In this document: piece after piece, positions 24,166 through 36,960 of the stretch
Layout: every line of letters begins with the position of its first letter
Position numbering within the stretch: the first letter of the stretch is position 1
Origin: Gigaspora margarita
Taxonomy: Eukaryota > Glomeromycota > Glomeromycetes > Diversisporales > Gigasporaceae
NCBI GenBank assembly: GCA_009809945.1
Contig: WTPW01001152.1
Coordinates: 44,809-108,808 of the forward strand
Length of the DNA stretch: 64,000 nucleotides
Direction of reading: 5' to 3'
Made by a program: the position numbers and the translations under genes
Notes under the pieces: generated by a model
What the model saw: only the letters and a program-made list of their open reading frames with translations
What the model was told of the DNA's origin: nothing
Databases searched by the model: none

Positions 24166-26820
24166 GACACGCCGATTGGAATTTTGGAACACCAAGTTAT
24201 ACAAAACGAAAAATTAACTATGTGTAGCCTTATGTATTTTTTTTTAAAGCACAAGAAATTTTAATTGCAATTCATTAGAATATTATCCTTAACAAAATAG
24301 TATAATTCCCAAATCAAACCGGAAAAATTTAAGTGCAAGTAATGGAGAAAAAATAATAATATTAAAGAAATTAGGATAATGCCAAAATTTCAATTTAATT
24401 TAATCTCATGGCTCTGTTTCTATAAATCAAAATTATGCTTGCTTAAAAATTTTTCATGACAATTTCATGAAAACATGACCCTAATCTTGTCGTTTAGACC
24501 GATTTAAGAGGTAATTCGTTTTTGAAGGAGCATATCTTATAACAAACTATATGGAATTTAATATGCAGATCTTTGAATAAATAAATTTACTACCGTTTGT
24601 GAGAAGTTTAATGTTTTGAGAAAATGAGAGAGATTAAAGTTTTATTCACGAAAATTCAATTTCAGACAATGTTTATACGTAATTTTTGTAATAACAAGGT
24701 CACATGCCTAATTCAATTCGCCAAGCTAAATTGAAAATTTTTTGATTGGTTGTTCTATTTTTGGGGCATTCTATTTTTAAAAAGTTGATTTTTTTTTCGA
24801 ATCTAAAACTTTAAATCCAAAATTTCATTTTATCTGATTTCATTTTAATCCGCCACAATAATTATTGTGAACTGTAAAACTTGTTTATTAGATATTGGCT
24901 TAATGAAGGTTAAATAAATATCTTATAACTTGATCAAGAATTAACATATACAGTATATGACTAGATTCTCTAGCTAGTGTTGTGACAATTCCAAAGTACC
25001 TATGACTATTTCGAGCACATTACATTTTGGGTTTAAATTACGCAATACACTCGCTTTGTTATTCATACAGAAGATAATCGTATTAAGGATTTTTGACTTT
25101 CATTGAATTATATATTTCTAATTAATTTAAATTCAGCCCTAATTTGCTACGCGTCATTTTATATTCTGACAACTATTAATTGATATCTTTTAATTTCCAT
25201 AGATTCAAACATTAATCTGGACGTTATTAAAAATGAGATGAAAAGCCGAATTCAAATAGTTCTTTATTTTCATATCTTCCTTTATAAAAATTTCCTGATT
25301 TACCAAAATAAAATAAAGGTGATTGAGGAAGATGGGATCTTTGCTGTGAAAATGGCCTTCCGAGGGAATGTAGATTTTATAAACAAAATTCAAAATTACC
25401 AGCTATCCAATGATCCGAATTCAAATAAACTTCTACTATACTGTAGAGATTAGTGAGCTTTACGAAATAAAAAAATAAAAAAATAGATAGTAGATTTTAT
25501 TCATAAAATCTATATCGCCTCGGAGTGTCATTTTCCTAGAAAAGATCCCAAATTATCATTATTTGATAATTAATCCGGCCTATTCGTGTAAACAAACGCC
25601 GAACAAAATATAACGAATATTCTGGAACTTCAAGTCCATTATATGTGTAAATAATATAGGTATATCGATATGAATTTAATCCGCGTGAGTATATATGTTT
25701 AAATTTTAGCATGAATAGCACTGTTCGGTCATTTACATTTTGTTTAAAAGACCGGGGCTAAGTGCAGCTATACAGATACAAATGCTATAAACAACGATAG
25801 TAAAAACCTGATTTTTATTGGTGGTTCGATTCGAATTTTCATATCTATTCGATCGATTTATAGAAATTTTCAGTTTTTTTTGTAGGATTTTATATTGGGT
25901 TGATGAAATGATTATCACTAATCGTCAAAGATAAAAGAGAAGAATTTGGGGACACTTTAAGAAAAATTAACATAGTTATCAACTCATTAAGGTAAGTTGC
26001 AGAAGTTTCAGATTTTACGGTTTCACCCAATCTCGGAGGGTTTCGTCCATTTCGGATGTTTCGTCCATTTCGGAGGTTTAGTAATTTGGAGGCTTCGTAT
26101 TTTGGGTGAAACTGAAATTTCAGGGCCGTAACGTTTCGGACCTTGGGGAGGTTTCGGCCGAAACACTGCGTTTCAGAATTCCATCTAAAAATATCAGGAT
26201 TTGGAGGACTTGTCCGCACATATTATAATCGACCAATAATTCAATTACGACCAAGCGTAATGTAACACGATCATAAAAAAGTTTGTCCGTCCTTAAAAAT
26301 CCCCTTGAGGGCTGGATATTTCAATTCTATCTTTAGTAATTATGATATTCTAAAAAAAAATCGTAATAATGATAACTTACCTTTTTCAGTTTACAAAAAT
26401 TTTCAATACTAATATTAAATTCCATTCTTAAGAAATTATGGAAGACAAGATTTTTGGGCTACAGAATAAATTTAGTAAAGCTCCTATCATTTCATACTCT
26501 AAAATTATAAAAAGAACCCAAATTTCTTTTCGTAACAATATGACTTTAATTGTCAAAATCTTAAAATTTCTATATTTTGAATAAAGAGAATAACCTAATT
26601 AAATCAACATAGACACGACTCAAGCAGGAGCCCATAAATAAAGTACAATTAATCGATTTATTAGATTTATATACTCATAGTTTAAGTCCTCAATAAATTG
26701 TCAATAATATTATAGTACGGTCACAAAAGTGTTTAGGCAAAAAAATATTGAAGCTTCCTTTTTAAAATTGTTATACAATAATATAAAGGATTAAATTCTT
26801 TTTTCAAAAAAGCAAGATAA
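23760..26820. other. Spacer between gene B and the Sel1-kinase pseudogene
   Basis: Homologous in patches to 37,020-38,225 of unit 2. It includes the poly(A)-centred repeat at 24,000-24,240, a copy of the TTTCCTGATTTACCAAAATA spacer word at about 25,290, and imperfect TTTCGGAGG/TTTCGTCCATTTCGG repeats at 26,015-26,160. Short open frames at 25,238-25,453 and 25,890-26,219 are explained by these repeats. No gene is supported. Confidence 0.5.
24000..24240 (+). repeat. Poly(A)-centred dispersed repeat
   Basis: Two halves carrying ATGCAAACCGAAAAATTAAT and ACAAAACGAAAAATTAACTA-type words flank a run of more than 40 A. The same layout occurs at 44,370-45,440 (three copies), at 45,700-45,760 and, reversed, at the left edge of the assembly gap (42,318-42,404). 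Unit 2 lacks it at the homologous place, so it is an insertion. Confidence 0.65.
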
Positions 26821-26821
26821 A

Positions 26822-29330
26822 ATGAACTATGAACTAAATTATCAAATATTTGCTTGTATGGGTCACGCCCATGAAATGAATTATGTTAGTTACTGTTATG
26901 AAAATGGAATTAGTGTCAATAAAGATGCAATTATTTGTTATCTAATGTCAGCTGTAATGGGCAATGCTAAAGGAATATATAATGTTGGTAATTGTTATCA
27001 AAATGGAATAGGGTTGAAAAGATATACATAAAGCATTCATTTACTATCAAAAATATGCAGATATGGGTACTTCTATCGCAGTGTCTCAAATTGGTTATTG
27101 TTATCGATATGGAATTGGTGCTGAAAAAGACAAATATAAAGCATTCATTTATGGTCGAAAATCAGCAGAGATGGGTGATTCTAGTGGGACAAATAATGTT
27201 GGTTATTGTTATCAAAATGGAATTGGAGTTGAAAAGGATGAATATAAGGCATTTATTTATTATCTGCGGATATGGTTCATGTTGACACAACATATGTACA
27301 TGGTTGGTAATTATCGAAAAGGAATTGGCGTCGAATGAATGGACTTAAAACATTCATTTATTATCAAAAATCTGCAAATATGGGTAATGTTAGTGGAACT
27401 TATAATATTGGTATTGTTATCAAATGGAGTTGGCGTTGAAGAGGATGAATATAAGGTGGAATATTTGCACTTGGTAATTGCTATCAAGTTGGAATTGGAG
27501 TTGAAAAGGATGAACATAAGCATTTAGTTATTATCAAAACTCTGTCATGTTGACGCAATATACATGGTTGGTAATTGTTAACAAAATAAAATTGGAGTAT
27601 AAAAGGATGAACACAAAGAATTCATTTATTATCAAAATCGGCAGATATGGGCAGTGCTCTTGCAATGCCTCAAACTGGTCATTGTTATAAAAATGTAATT
27701 GGGGTCAAAAAATATTTAATATAAAGCATTCATTTATATCAAAAATCAGCAGAAATGTGTGTTGTTCGTGGGAGATATAATGTTGGTTATTGCTATCAAA
27801 ACGGAATTGGTGTTGAAAAGGATAAGTATCGGGCATTTATTTATTATCAAAAATCTTCTGACATAGGTGATACAGAAGGGACATATGGCTGGTCATTGTT
27901 TTAAGAATGGAATTGGAGTTGCAAAGAAAAATCGCAATGAATTTAATTATTATAAAAGATCTGCAGACCTGGGCAATGCTAATGCACTTGGCATCTGCTA
28001 TGAAAATAGAATTGGAGTTGAAAAAGATGTGCATAGGGCATTCATTTGTTATCAAAACTCTGCAGTAATGGAGAAATTTAATTGAGCATATAATATTGGT
28101 TACTGTTATCAAAATGGAATTGGTGTTGAAAAGATTAATATAAAGACTCGCATATTATCAAAAATCAGCAGAAATATAGCATGCTAATGGGATGTATAAT
28201 GTTGAATATTGTTATCAAAATGGAATTGGAGGTTGAAAAATAATGAAATAAAGCATTCATTTATTATCAAAATTCTCCTAGTATGAGTAATATAGAAGGA
28301 ACATATGATTAATTATGGAATTGGAGCTGAAAATCAAAAATGTTCTATTATTGGCTATAAAAAAGGGACATATATGGTTGGTTATTGTTATCAAAATGGA
28401 ATTGGAATTACGAAGAATAATCATGAAGCATTCGGCTGTTGTAAAAAATTTGCTGAAATGGACCATGCTGATGGAATTTCTAAATTAGATATTTTTATTG
28501 AAATGGAATTGGAATAGAAAAAGACTTATAAAAGGCCAATTATTGGTATCAATGTAAATAATTTATTTTACAGGAAATTTATCATTCTCTTTTTAACATT
28601 ATTCTGATTTTTTTTTAATTTCTCAAAAATAATAGGGAAAAAATTAACATATCAGGTAATTTAATTCACTATGTGTCTATTTAAAAGGAAATTTCAATTT
28701 ATTATCTATATTTTATAGCAATCAAAACAAAAAAACCTACAAATATCAATTATTATGTTTTGCTAACAGTGAATTTAAAGATATCAGAAGGATAGGTAAA
28801 GGTGGTTTTGCAACAGTATATTATGCTACTTGGGTAGATCAAAGTAATACACACATAGCTGTTGCACTTAAATTATTTCACAGGTCAAGAACTTATCAAG
28901 AGGAATTTGTAAAAGAGGTATTTTATTTGATTTTTTGTACTATTTAATAATTTAGATCTTTAATATTTAATAATTCCGCCTTATATCATTAAAGTTAAAA
29001 GCAAATTGCGATATTAGTTACAACAATCCGTCGTCTTTAAAATTTTATGGAATATCAAAAGATAAAGCTTCTGAAGATTATATTTTAGTATTAGAGTATG
29101 ATCGATGGGATCCTTGTGTTAAAATCTTAATAGTATATTACAATTAGAATGGAAAGATAAATTATTCCTATTGCTATGCATCGCTTCTGATCTTAAGATA
29201 ATTTATTCTCAAGACCTTATTCACAGAGATTTACATAGTGGTAATAAATTGGAGAGGTGATGAAAAAATTCTATTAGAACTCTCTGAACCAGATAAAAAA
29301 TATAAAACAAATGATGAACTGTGATCATGA
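26822..29330 (+). pseudogene. Sel1-repeat / protein kinase fusion, copy 1 (broken)
   Basis: Bases 26,822-28,550 encode about fifteen degenerate Sel1-like repeats of 36-37 residues (GxxYxxGxCYQNGIGVEKDE, YKAFIYY, KSAxMG), spread over all three frames by frequent 1-bp indels. They are followed by a kinase N-lobe (28,750-28,917) with the glycine loop GKGGFATV (28,795-28,818) and VALK lysine (28,861-28,872), an intron of about 75 bp with a GT-AG junction (about 28,918-28,992), the hinge-region ILVLEY, and the catalytic loop HRDLHSGN (29,222-29,245). The DFG motif and most of the C-lobe are missing. Sel1 repeats normally form helical scaffolds and such kinases are expanded in Rhizophagus (family knowledge). 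This copy cannot make a full protein. Confidence 0.75.
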
Positions 29331-30489
29331 AGAAATTTATGAAAGCAAATTTATCAGATATACTACATATCAGTTAAATACGGTCAATGAAAGTTTAATT
29401 TTATTTAAGACTAATAATATACTATGCAGTAAATCTAGGCATATTTCATAACACTTTTAGCAATCATATTATAGCCTTGAGTGTACAGTAGTATACATTA
29501 GAAAGTTATTATTATTTTTGGTCAGAATTAACCTTTAGATTAATTTATTGACTACTCTGATGAATAATATTTTATCTTTAACATGTGATTTTTTAAATTT
29601 ATTGTAATAATTAACTTTAATTGCAAAGATTTAAGGCTTTAGAAAGTGTTTCGAATTTTGTCAAATATGTGGGGGGCAGATTAGCTTTGAGTGTAGTGTT
29701 GCATCAGTTATGTGGGATAAGTGCCTTATTAAGGGGTTCAGGTTTAATTATAGTTTGTCACTAAGGCAAGTGAGAGATTATTGAAAATACATCTTTTATT
29801 CCTTTAACCCGTGGCCTTCTACATTTTATCTTCAATATCTTTCGCTCTGCTCTTCTATTACTATCTTTGCACTTTATTAATAGGAGAGTCATTTTTATAT
29901 GTTTAAAACACCCCACTCTATACTCAATTAAGATTTAATCTATTACATTTAAATAAATAAATAGCGAAAAGTTAGGAAATATTAAACTTTCAAAAAACTA
30001 AAAGCATCATTATTATTTGTTATCTAACTAAAATTAGTGTTTCACCATCACTTGATGATTTCTATAGAAATATTGACAATGGCGACTTATATTTTTCCTA
30101 GGATCATCAGCAAATGTTCAGTACTTATAAACTTTTTGTAAGAATTTATAATTTCAAAAAAAAAAAATTCTAAGAATTGCATACCATGAATGAGAAGATT
30201 ATCATCAATAAATTGTCCACGGGTTTAAACGGCTTAGGAGGTTCAATTTGCTGAACACCAGTCACAAAATAGAGTCCACTTTCGGCCTGATCACTATATA
30301 AAAACTATCATTTATTATAAACGCACCTATAATGGTTTTGCGCCTATTATTTATTTTTATAGATTTTACTCAATTTAATAAATTTTGACGCAAATTGTTC
30401 ATTTTAGAGTTAGTATTTAGTGTTAGTATTTGAGGTTAGGAAGGACTTTTAGGAGGTAGAATAATTACTTAGAGTACCACCTTCTAATT
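29331..30489. other. Spacer after Sel1-kinase copy 1
   Basis: It is collinear with 39,600-40,789 at high similarity (shared words GTGTTTCGAATTTTG, TTAGCTTTGAGTGTAGTGTT, TTCGCTCTGCTCTTCTA). No reading frame, TIR or RNA structure is recognised. Confidence 0.55.
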
Positions 30490-30583
30490 TAATTAGCAGG
30501 ATAAATTTCAATAATAAATTTAGGCAAAGATTAAAAGATTTTTTTGAACGCTTTTGAAATTTTTTAAGATTATAATACGTTAG

Positions 30584-30700
30584 TAAATATTTATAAATAT
30601 TTGGAAATGTAATTTTCTATGTTTTGTGCATAACAATTTCTAACGTTTCTAGCGTTTGAAGCATGACTTTGCCACGTGAATTCAGTAAAATTTCATAATG
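30584..30700 (-). promoter_or_regulatory. Orphan channel upstream block (unit 2)
   Basis: GTAAATATTTATAAATATTT, TTTCTAGCGTTTGAAGCATG and GAATTCAGTAAAATTTCATA match the A-type block at 18,003. No channel coding sequence follows on the minus strand, so it is a promoter-block relic without its gene. Confidence 0.6.
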
Positions 30701-30885
30701 TTTGAAATTTAAATAATGAAGAATTAAAAAAAAAACTTATTTCGAAAAAGCGGGAACTTAAAAAGTTTTGTTTGTGTCAAAATTTGAAATCACAAAATGA
30801 AATGAGAGTGTTAGGACAAGGACCTACAAAATCTGTGTTATAATTAGCAAAATATGTTTTCGATATCAGTAAATTATTTGATTTG

Positions 30886-31186
30886 CCCTATAAAAAAATT
30901 TCAAAAAACATATCCCGATTTTCTCCGGATATCATTCCATTATCTTTCCGGAAACTACTCATTTTCCGGGACAAATCAAATCTGGGTAAGATTCGGCTTC
31001 TAAATCTTTTGTACATACTTCATTATAATTAGAAGCCGAATCTTACCCGGATTTTTTACCCGGAATTTATCAGAGTTCTATGGAGATGACCAGGAATTTG
31101 TGAATGTTTTGTTCCAAAAAATGAGCATTTTCCGGAATGAATAATCTGGAGAAAATCGGAATACGTTTTTTAAAATTTTTATAGGG
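30886..31186. mobile_element. 301-bp MITE with long inverted ends and 3-bp target duplication
   Basis: The ends CCCTATAAAAA... and ...TTTTTATAGGG are inverted over about 70 bp, including CCCGATTTTCTCCGGAT-like words, and an inner hairpin (GTAAGATTCGGCTTCTAAAT) is inverted as well. The flanks TTG (30,883-30,885) and TTA (31,187-31,189) fit a 3-bp duplication. The paralogous positions at 18,315 and 41,088 lack the insert. A 3-bp TTA-like site suggests PIF/Harbinger, which I infer weakly. Confidence 0.8.
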
Positions 31187-31208
31187 TTACCGCTGATTAA
31201 GAATTACG

Positions 31209-31709
31209 CATATCGGCGGATCGGCGTAACATATCGGCTCGACCAATCATGATCGAGGATTATCAAAAAAATTTTACACGAAAATTTATTACAAAGCGAA
31301 TTTTCACAAAAACGACCTTTTTAACCAGATTTGTATTTATAATTAAGTACGTAGAAAATTACGAAATTTATGTATTTAATTATAAGCCAAAAGTAGATTA
31401 AAAAGGCCATTTTTTTGAAAATTGGCTTCCGAATTTACCCTTGATAGTTACCAACCCATTTCTCAATGCCCAACCCATCCTAAAACACCCGAGTATTTCA
31501 ACAAACGATAAAAGTACTTCTTTCTACAGCTTAGCATAGCTCTTTTATTAAGTTTTATTGGTTTTTTAACTTGTCTAGACGTCAAAGAGGCTCTTTTGTT
31601 AGTTGTAACAAGTACTTCGTTTGTTAGTTTTTCAACGTTACTTAGGAGCAAATTTTTGTGTAACAGTTTATCGAAAAAATAGACCCAGTTACGCCGATCC
31701 GCTGATATG
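31209..31709. mobile_element. 501-bp MITE with 22-bp terminal inverted repeats
   Basis: CATATCGGCGGATCGGCGTA(AC) at 31,209-31,230 is inverted at 31,688-31,709 with one mismatch. Unit 3 (about 41,105) shows the uninterrupted GAATTACGTTGACTT context. The internal open frame at 31,463-31,651 has no recognisable domain. Confidence 0.8.
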
Positions 31710-32786
31710 GTTTACTTTTTTGTACATGAATTGTAAAAAATTTATCTAATTTGTAATTTGTTAAAAAAAGTATCTCACTAAATTTATTTCAGCTGTTTGT
31801 GTTTTATAATCGTTAGAAAAGCATTTGTTATCATATCCAACTGCTACTATAGCTTTATTTTCTTGCTGTAATCAAAGCAAATCAAGCAAAATACATAAAT
31901 TTTGCGGTTCGTTTTGATCATAGTAAATCTTTAGAGACACCAATTTAACCAATAAATAAATTTTTCAACGACAAAGATTATCATTTCAAGTTTGCCGAAA
32001 AATAAAATAAAGTTGATAATTCGCTCTTTCAAAACAAAACGTCACCTACTTCTGGCAAAATTAGATCTTTTCACTTTAATTTTGAAATCCCTTACCACTA
32101 AAAATAAATTATTTAATTAACATACTACTAAATAATTAAATTGTTTTGTACTTTAACATACTGTTTCACTAAAAATTAAATTATCTAAGATTTAATTTCT
32201 TTTCACTCTGACATAATACTAAAATTAATTATATTTCTTGCGTTATTATAAATGAGCTAAACCCCAATAAATGGTTCTTTTACTATCGTATACTTTATTC
32301 ATAATAATTTCCTGATTTACCAAAATAAAATAAACGAGTTTGAAGAATATTAAAATTTCATAATTAATCCAGACTTTTAGTATAAACAACCATTGAGCAG
32401 AATACAACATGCTTGATTTGAATATATTTATGAATGCTTCAGTAATTAATATTTAAATTTATTCAAGATAACTAAGAGCGTTAATTCACAATATACTGCA
32501 TAAGAATTGTCAATTCATAAAATCAAAACTGGTGAACTCATAATATTAAAGAATGCTCATTTATTATAAGTGTAAGTTAAATTGCACTGTAATAAATTTT
32601 TTTTGTTTCTAATATAAAATGATACATATTGTGGTTGTTCAAGTTCTCGCATTAAGATATTGTTACTACCTTCAACTTTTAATGTTTCATATAAAAATAG
32701 TCACATTAAACATTAAGTCATTGAGATTGCTATGACCAAATTTTTATCAAATAATTATTATTTACACATTTCAATCAGAATATTGG

Positions 32787-35700
32787 CTATTTATTTGTTT
32801 TCATATCTTCAATTGATTCTTTTAATTCCTTAATATCCTGTTTAAGAACAGGTAGGTCTTCAATCTTCTTTTCAATTTTTTTAAGAGTGTGTGATTGGTT
32901 CTTAATCCTTCTTTCAATTTCCTTAAGAGAGGGCTGTTCATCAGGGAGTAGAAGAACTTTATTAAGAGCCTCTGAAATATAAGGTGCTTTATAACCTGAC
33001 CATTTATCTTTTAGGATATCCATTATATGTTCACGAAGTTTAATTATATGACATTCATAAAAACTTTCAATATAAATATACATATAATAAGTAATATGAA
33101 TAAGTTTGATTTTTTGTATGTAATTAAACCACTTACATAACAAATGGAAACCAAGTTTCTTTTCTTCGTTGATGAGGAAGCATATAAAATAACTCTATTT
33201 CTTCAATAATCTACATAACATAAATAAATAAATTAATGATTTAAAAAATACTTGAACTGAAATAAATATTAACAAATACCTCACTTTTTAAAGTCAAATA
33301 AGCAACATGATTGTCTTCATTGCTGATTAAATTACTAAGAATTCCAATGAATAAATTCATTAAATAAATAAGCAAAAAAAATGAAACTATAAGCATTAAA
33401 AGCATTATCATTATATTTTCATTTGAAACCCATAATGAAATAGGTGTCGTATCTCCTAATAAAAATATAATAAATAATATTTTAAATAAGATAATAATAA
33501 TAATTAATACAGGTTACAAAGTGACTTACTAATACCATACAAGCAATCCATGATACCCCTAGTATAACTTAATAAATAATAATTTACCTGTAATCATCAT
33601 ATAATAAGATGCAATAGCTGCAGAACCAAAGTGTGTAAATATATTTGTATTGAGATCTAAAAAAAAAACTATTAAGCACATAATTAATAATAAGATTAAA
33701 AAAACACCAATTTTTATACCGAATACCTTGAGATAATTCAGACTCTGATCCTATCAAGAGGTGTAAAGTGTGTGCAAATACAAGTATAAAAAGTCCAAAT
33801 ATTATTAAAAAAGATATTACTTTATCTACAGTTTTCATAATAATAGCAAGGTAAATCCCAAAAAATTTATTAGGTCGAAAAAAAAGAATAAATTTTATTT
33901 CAAGAAATAAAGCTGAAAAGGTAATAGCCCATGTTGGAGTAGAACCATTTTTTAACCAATAAATCGAAGTTGCAGTAGTAGAAATTATGGCAGCAAGATC
34001 TATTAAATAGTAAATTGAGTATATGCATATCTTAATAGATATTTCAATAAAAAAAAAAAAGACTTACCCAAAATATTCCAAGAGCTAGAAAAATAGGTTA
34101 ACGGTGAGAAAATAAATTGCCGTAATTCAAAAATTAAATGCCAAATACCAAGATAAATCGTTATATTTAGGAGAATAAATAGACTAGTCTGAGAAATATT
34201 TTTGTAACATGTTGCAGTAATTATAAAACTTAGAAGAAAAACTGTATAAATTGCCCAAATTATCAAATAATATTTTCTTCCATATGTATTCCATTTAAAA
34301 TTTAGCAGTGCCTCTCAATTTAAATATCTATAAAATTCATCATTTATCACTTCAACTTTATTTGAATGTGTGAAAGGATTAGGATAAGGTAACAATAATT
34401 CTCGCCAAAAATTATATTTTTTTTGGGTAAGAAACAAAGTTTGGTGGAGGAATTGTAAGTATTGTTGTACTATGGCCTACATTATAAAAATTGGTAATTG
34501 GCATTACAATTAAATCTCGAAAAAGAGGATGACTATTTAGAAAATTTTGAAACTTAATTCGAAAACTTTCTTGAAAACGATCCCAAAGAATAGAACTTAA
34601 TATATCAATATATGATGTGTTATATAACTGATAGTATCTTCCATATTTGGAAATGTGTGAAGAAGTAGATTTTGTATTTACGATAGTAGAAGGAATTACA
34701 AATCCTATAAAAGATAACATATTTGCTATGAATGCAGGATGATTTTCTGATAACTCATTAAAGTTATCAAAAATAATACTTAAAATAGAAATTTTAGATA
34801 TTAAATGATTGCGTGTGTTTTCCTGTAGGCACTTTTCAAAACAGCTGTGACCTAAATATCGAATCCATTTATCATCCTTTAGTATAATAAGTATTTCCAT
34901 GAGATCTTTTCCATAGCAAGTTAAATAAAATTCATCTTCTATATTACTTATCAAAAACTCTTCGAAAAGTTCCTTTTCACCAAATTTAACATGTAAATTT
35001 TTAAGAACTGTTTCATAACTTGAGGCAGGAAGAATTCTTCCTGAAGTCCAGTAATCAGTGATACTTCTAAGCTTCTTCTTTTCAAAAACGAAATTCTCTA
35101 AAAAATTATTCCAATCATTCCAATAATAATGCATTTTAATGTTGGAAAGTTTATAAGTCCAGATAAATACACCAATACGTGTAATCGTAATGAAATCATC
35201 ATTTTCAAGAACTTCACAATGAACTATATAATCTTTTCCATTGATATTTTTTAATGATGGAAGAATATCCAGTTGCATTTTAATCGATGTATTTAATTTA
35301 TTTACTATAAGCTTAACTGATTCATCGTTCAACTCTAAACTCCATTTTAAAAATTTCCCTTCAAATTCATTATTATTATTGTAAGGAGGGAAATAATTTT
35401 TCTCCATTATAATTTTAGTTATAAGATCAATTGTCATTTTAGACGGAGTTGTAATACTATTTGTGTCTTTCAGTTCTTTTCGTAAGTATTCGACCCAATT
35501 ATCATTCACCAAATTTTCAATTAAAATTCTCCATCATTTGTATAAATTATTTTATCTGATTTAATTATGTAATGTTCTTTAATTTGTTTATTTTCAAAAA
35601 GTTTACTTGCATTATTGGATTTTTGAGGTTATAAGAATCCACTAAAAAATATTTCTTGACTGATTTTTGGATATATCGATATAGTAATCTTTCTCCTTTG

Positions 35701-36691
35701 TTAGAAGCAATCAAGTGAAACCTATCTATTGCAAATTTTGAATTAACTAAAAATAAAAGATAAGAAATTAATATAAAAAAATTTTATAAGATCAATTGTA
35801 ATTTTAAAATGAAAACTTACGGGATGAAAGATTTATCCCAGTTTCCGTGGAAAAAATGTATAAATTTGTTTCTGTAGATTTTTTATCTTCTGTACATACT
35901 ACTAATAGCTCTTCGTCATCACTAATTTCAATATGTTGAAGTATATGACTCCACTCTATTAAAATACGGGTTTTAACCGATAAATCATCAATGTCCCACA
36001 TTGTGATCTCATGAATCGTATCATTAAATATGAACAATTTGCCTTTAGGTGTAATATATATTTTTTTTAAAATATTGCAGTTCAATCATTGATTTACAAA
36101 CATATTTCATATTGTCTTTTCTTTTACTTGAAAAAACGTATGCTCTGTAATCTTTTGCATTGATCATTATGATATTTCCATTATCAATAAAGGATAAGAG
36201 GTCAATTTCTTTTTGCCAATCTGGAAATGTTAATTTTATCTCTTCTTCTATTTCAAAATCGAAAATTTCTTGAAACATGTACATAAATACGATGAGTCTA
36301 TTTGAATTTATTGAAATAACAAAAATTTTGAATTTATGCATAACTTACTGAAATTGTAATGATCGATTATATCAAGACTAATTGAAAATTGCTTATTGTC
36401 CGAAATTGCAAATATTTTTCTTATTAAATCATAGTTATAATCCGAAATTGCATCTATTTTTTCATTTCTGCGAATATTGGCAAGATTAATTGTCTTTACA
36501 TTCGTTAAAAGTTCCTCGTTACTCTCTTGGCTAACGATAGACCAAAGACTAATATCGTTATTTGCATGTAATGCAGCAATATGTTCTAATTTAGGAGAGC
36601 AGACGATTTCCAATATTTTTTTATTTTTATTTTTATTTGGATCCATTTCGATTGAAATGTTTACATAAGTATTATCTGAGTTAGATGTCAT
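32787..36691 (-). pseudogene. WD40-like / TRP-type ion channel, paralogue C (8 exons, several frameshifts)
   Basis: Exons on the minus strand: 36691-36349, 36268-35821, 35746-34068, 33999-33727, 33656-33588, 33455-33280, 33210-33137, 33063-32787. Exons 4-7 have exactly the lengths of those in B (273, 69, 176, 74 nt) and the same splice phases. The WD-like N-terminus (LEIVCSPKLEHIAALHANND), the pore region (NIFTHFGSAAIASYYMMITG), helix 6 and the coiled-coil tail (LKKIEKKIEDLPVLKQDIKE) are present. Lesions: an extra A in an A8 run near 36,066; single-base losses near 35,610 and 35,537; an extra A near 34,417; and a TGA replacing a Gly codon near 34,317. Most lie in or near homopolymers, so sequencing error is possible, but the nonsense change is not of that type. 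Function is as for B if repaired; as given it is a pseudogene. Confidence 0.8.
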
Positions 36692-36841
36692 TCCTAATTA
36701 TATATATATCTTTGATGGATTGTGATCTAGTTTTTACATATAATATTTTTAAAGAAAATTAGAATAAATCACTGTAAAAAATTAGATAATGTTTTTTTAA
36801 TCGTATTTGAAATTTTTAAGATTCGAATAAGACATAGTCTG

Positions 36842-36960
36842 TCTGTAAATATTTAAAAATATTTGTGGCAATGTTGTTTCTATGCTTGTGATTGCATTTT
36901 TAGAGTCTGACGCGTGACATTAGCATGACCTCACCACTGGAATTTGTAAATAAAATTAAA
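36842..36960 (-). promoter_or_regulatory. Conserved upstream block of paralogue C
   Basis: TAAATATTTAAAAATATTTG, then GAGTCTGACGCGTGACATTA and CACCACTGGAATTTG, at about the same distance from the start codon as in B. Confidence 0.55.

Larger units (their letters stand above)
17931..30489. repeat. Tandem unit 1 of the channel array
   Basis: This unit contains, in order, an A-type upstream block (17,931-18,300), a spacer (18,640-19,340), channel gene B, its upstream block, a spacer with a poly(A) repeat, and a Sel1-kinase pseudogene. The same order recurs in units 2 and 3. The distance between channel start codons is 13.3 kb (B to C) and 14.2 kb (C to D). Boundaries are approximate because I set them by eye from where homology to the next unit restarts. 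Confidence 0.7.

Noticed and set aside
24045..24227. 60-codon frame with a poly-lysine run
   Set aside because: It is a translation of the poly(A) tract.
25205..25453. Small overlapping frames on both strands
   Set aside because: The region matches a non-coding unit spacer at 18.75 kb, where the frames are not conserved.
25890..26219. 109-codon frame rich in RNGRN
   Set aside because: It is generated by TTTCGGAGG/TTTCGTCC simple repeats.
27311..28466. Minus-strand frames opposite the Sel1 repeats
   Set aside because: They are antisense shadows of the periodic Sel1 coding sequence.
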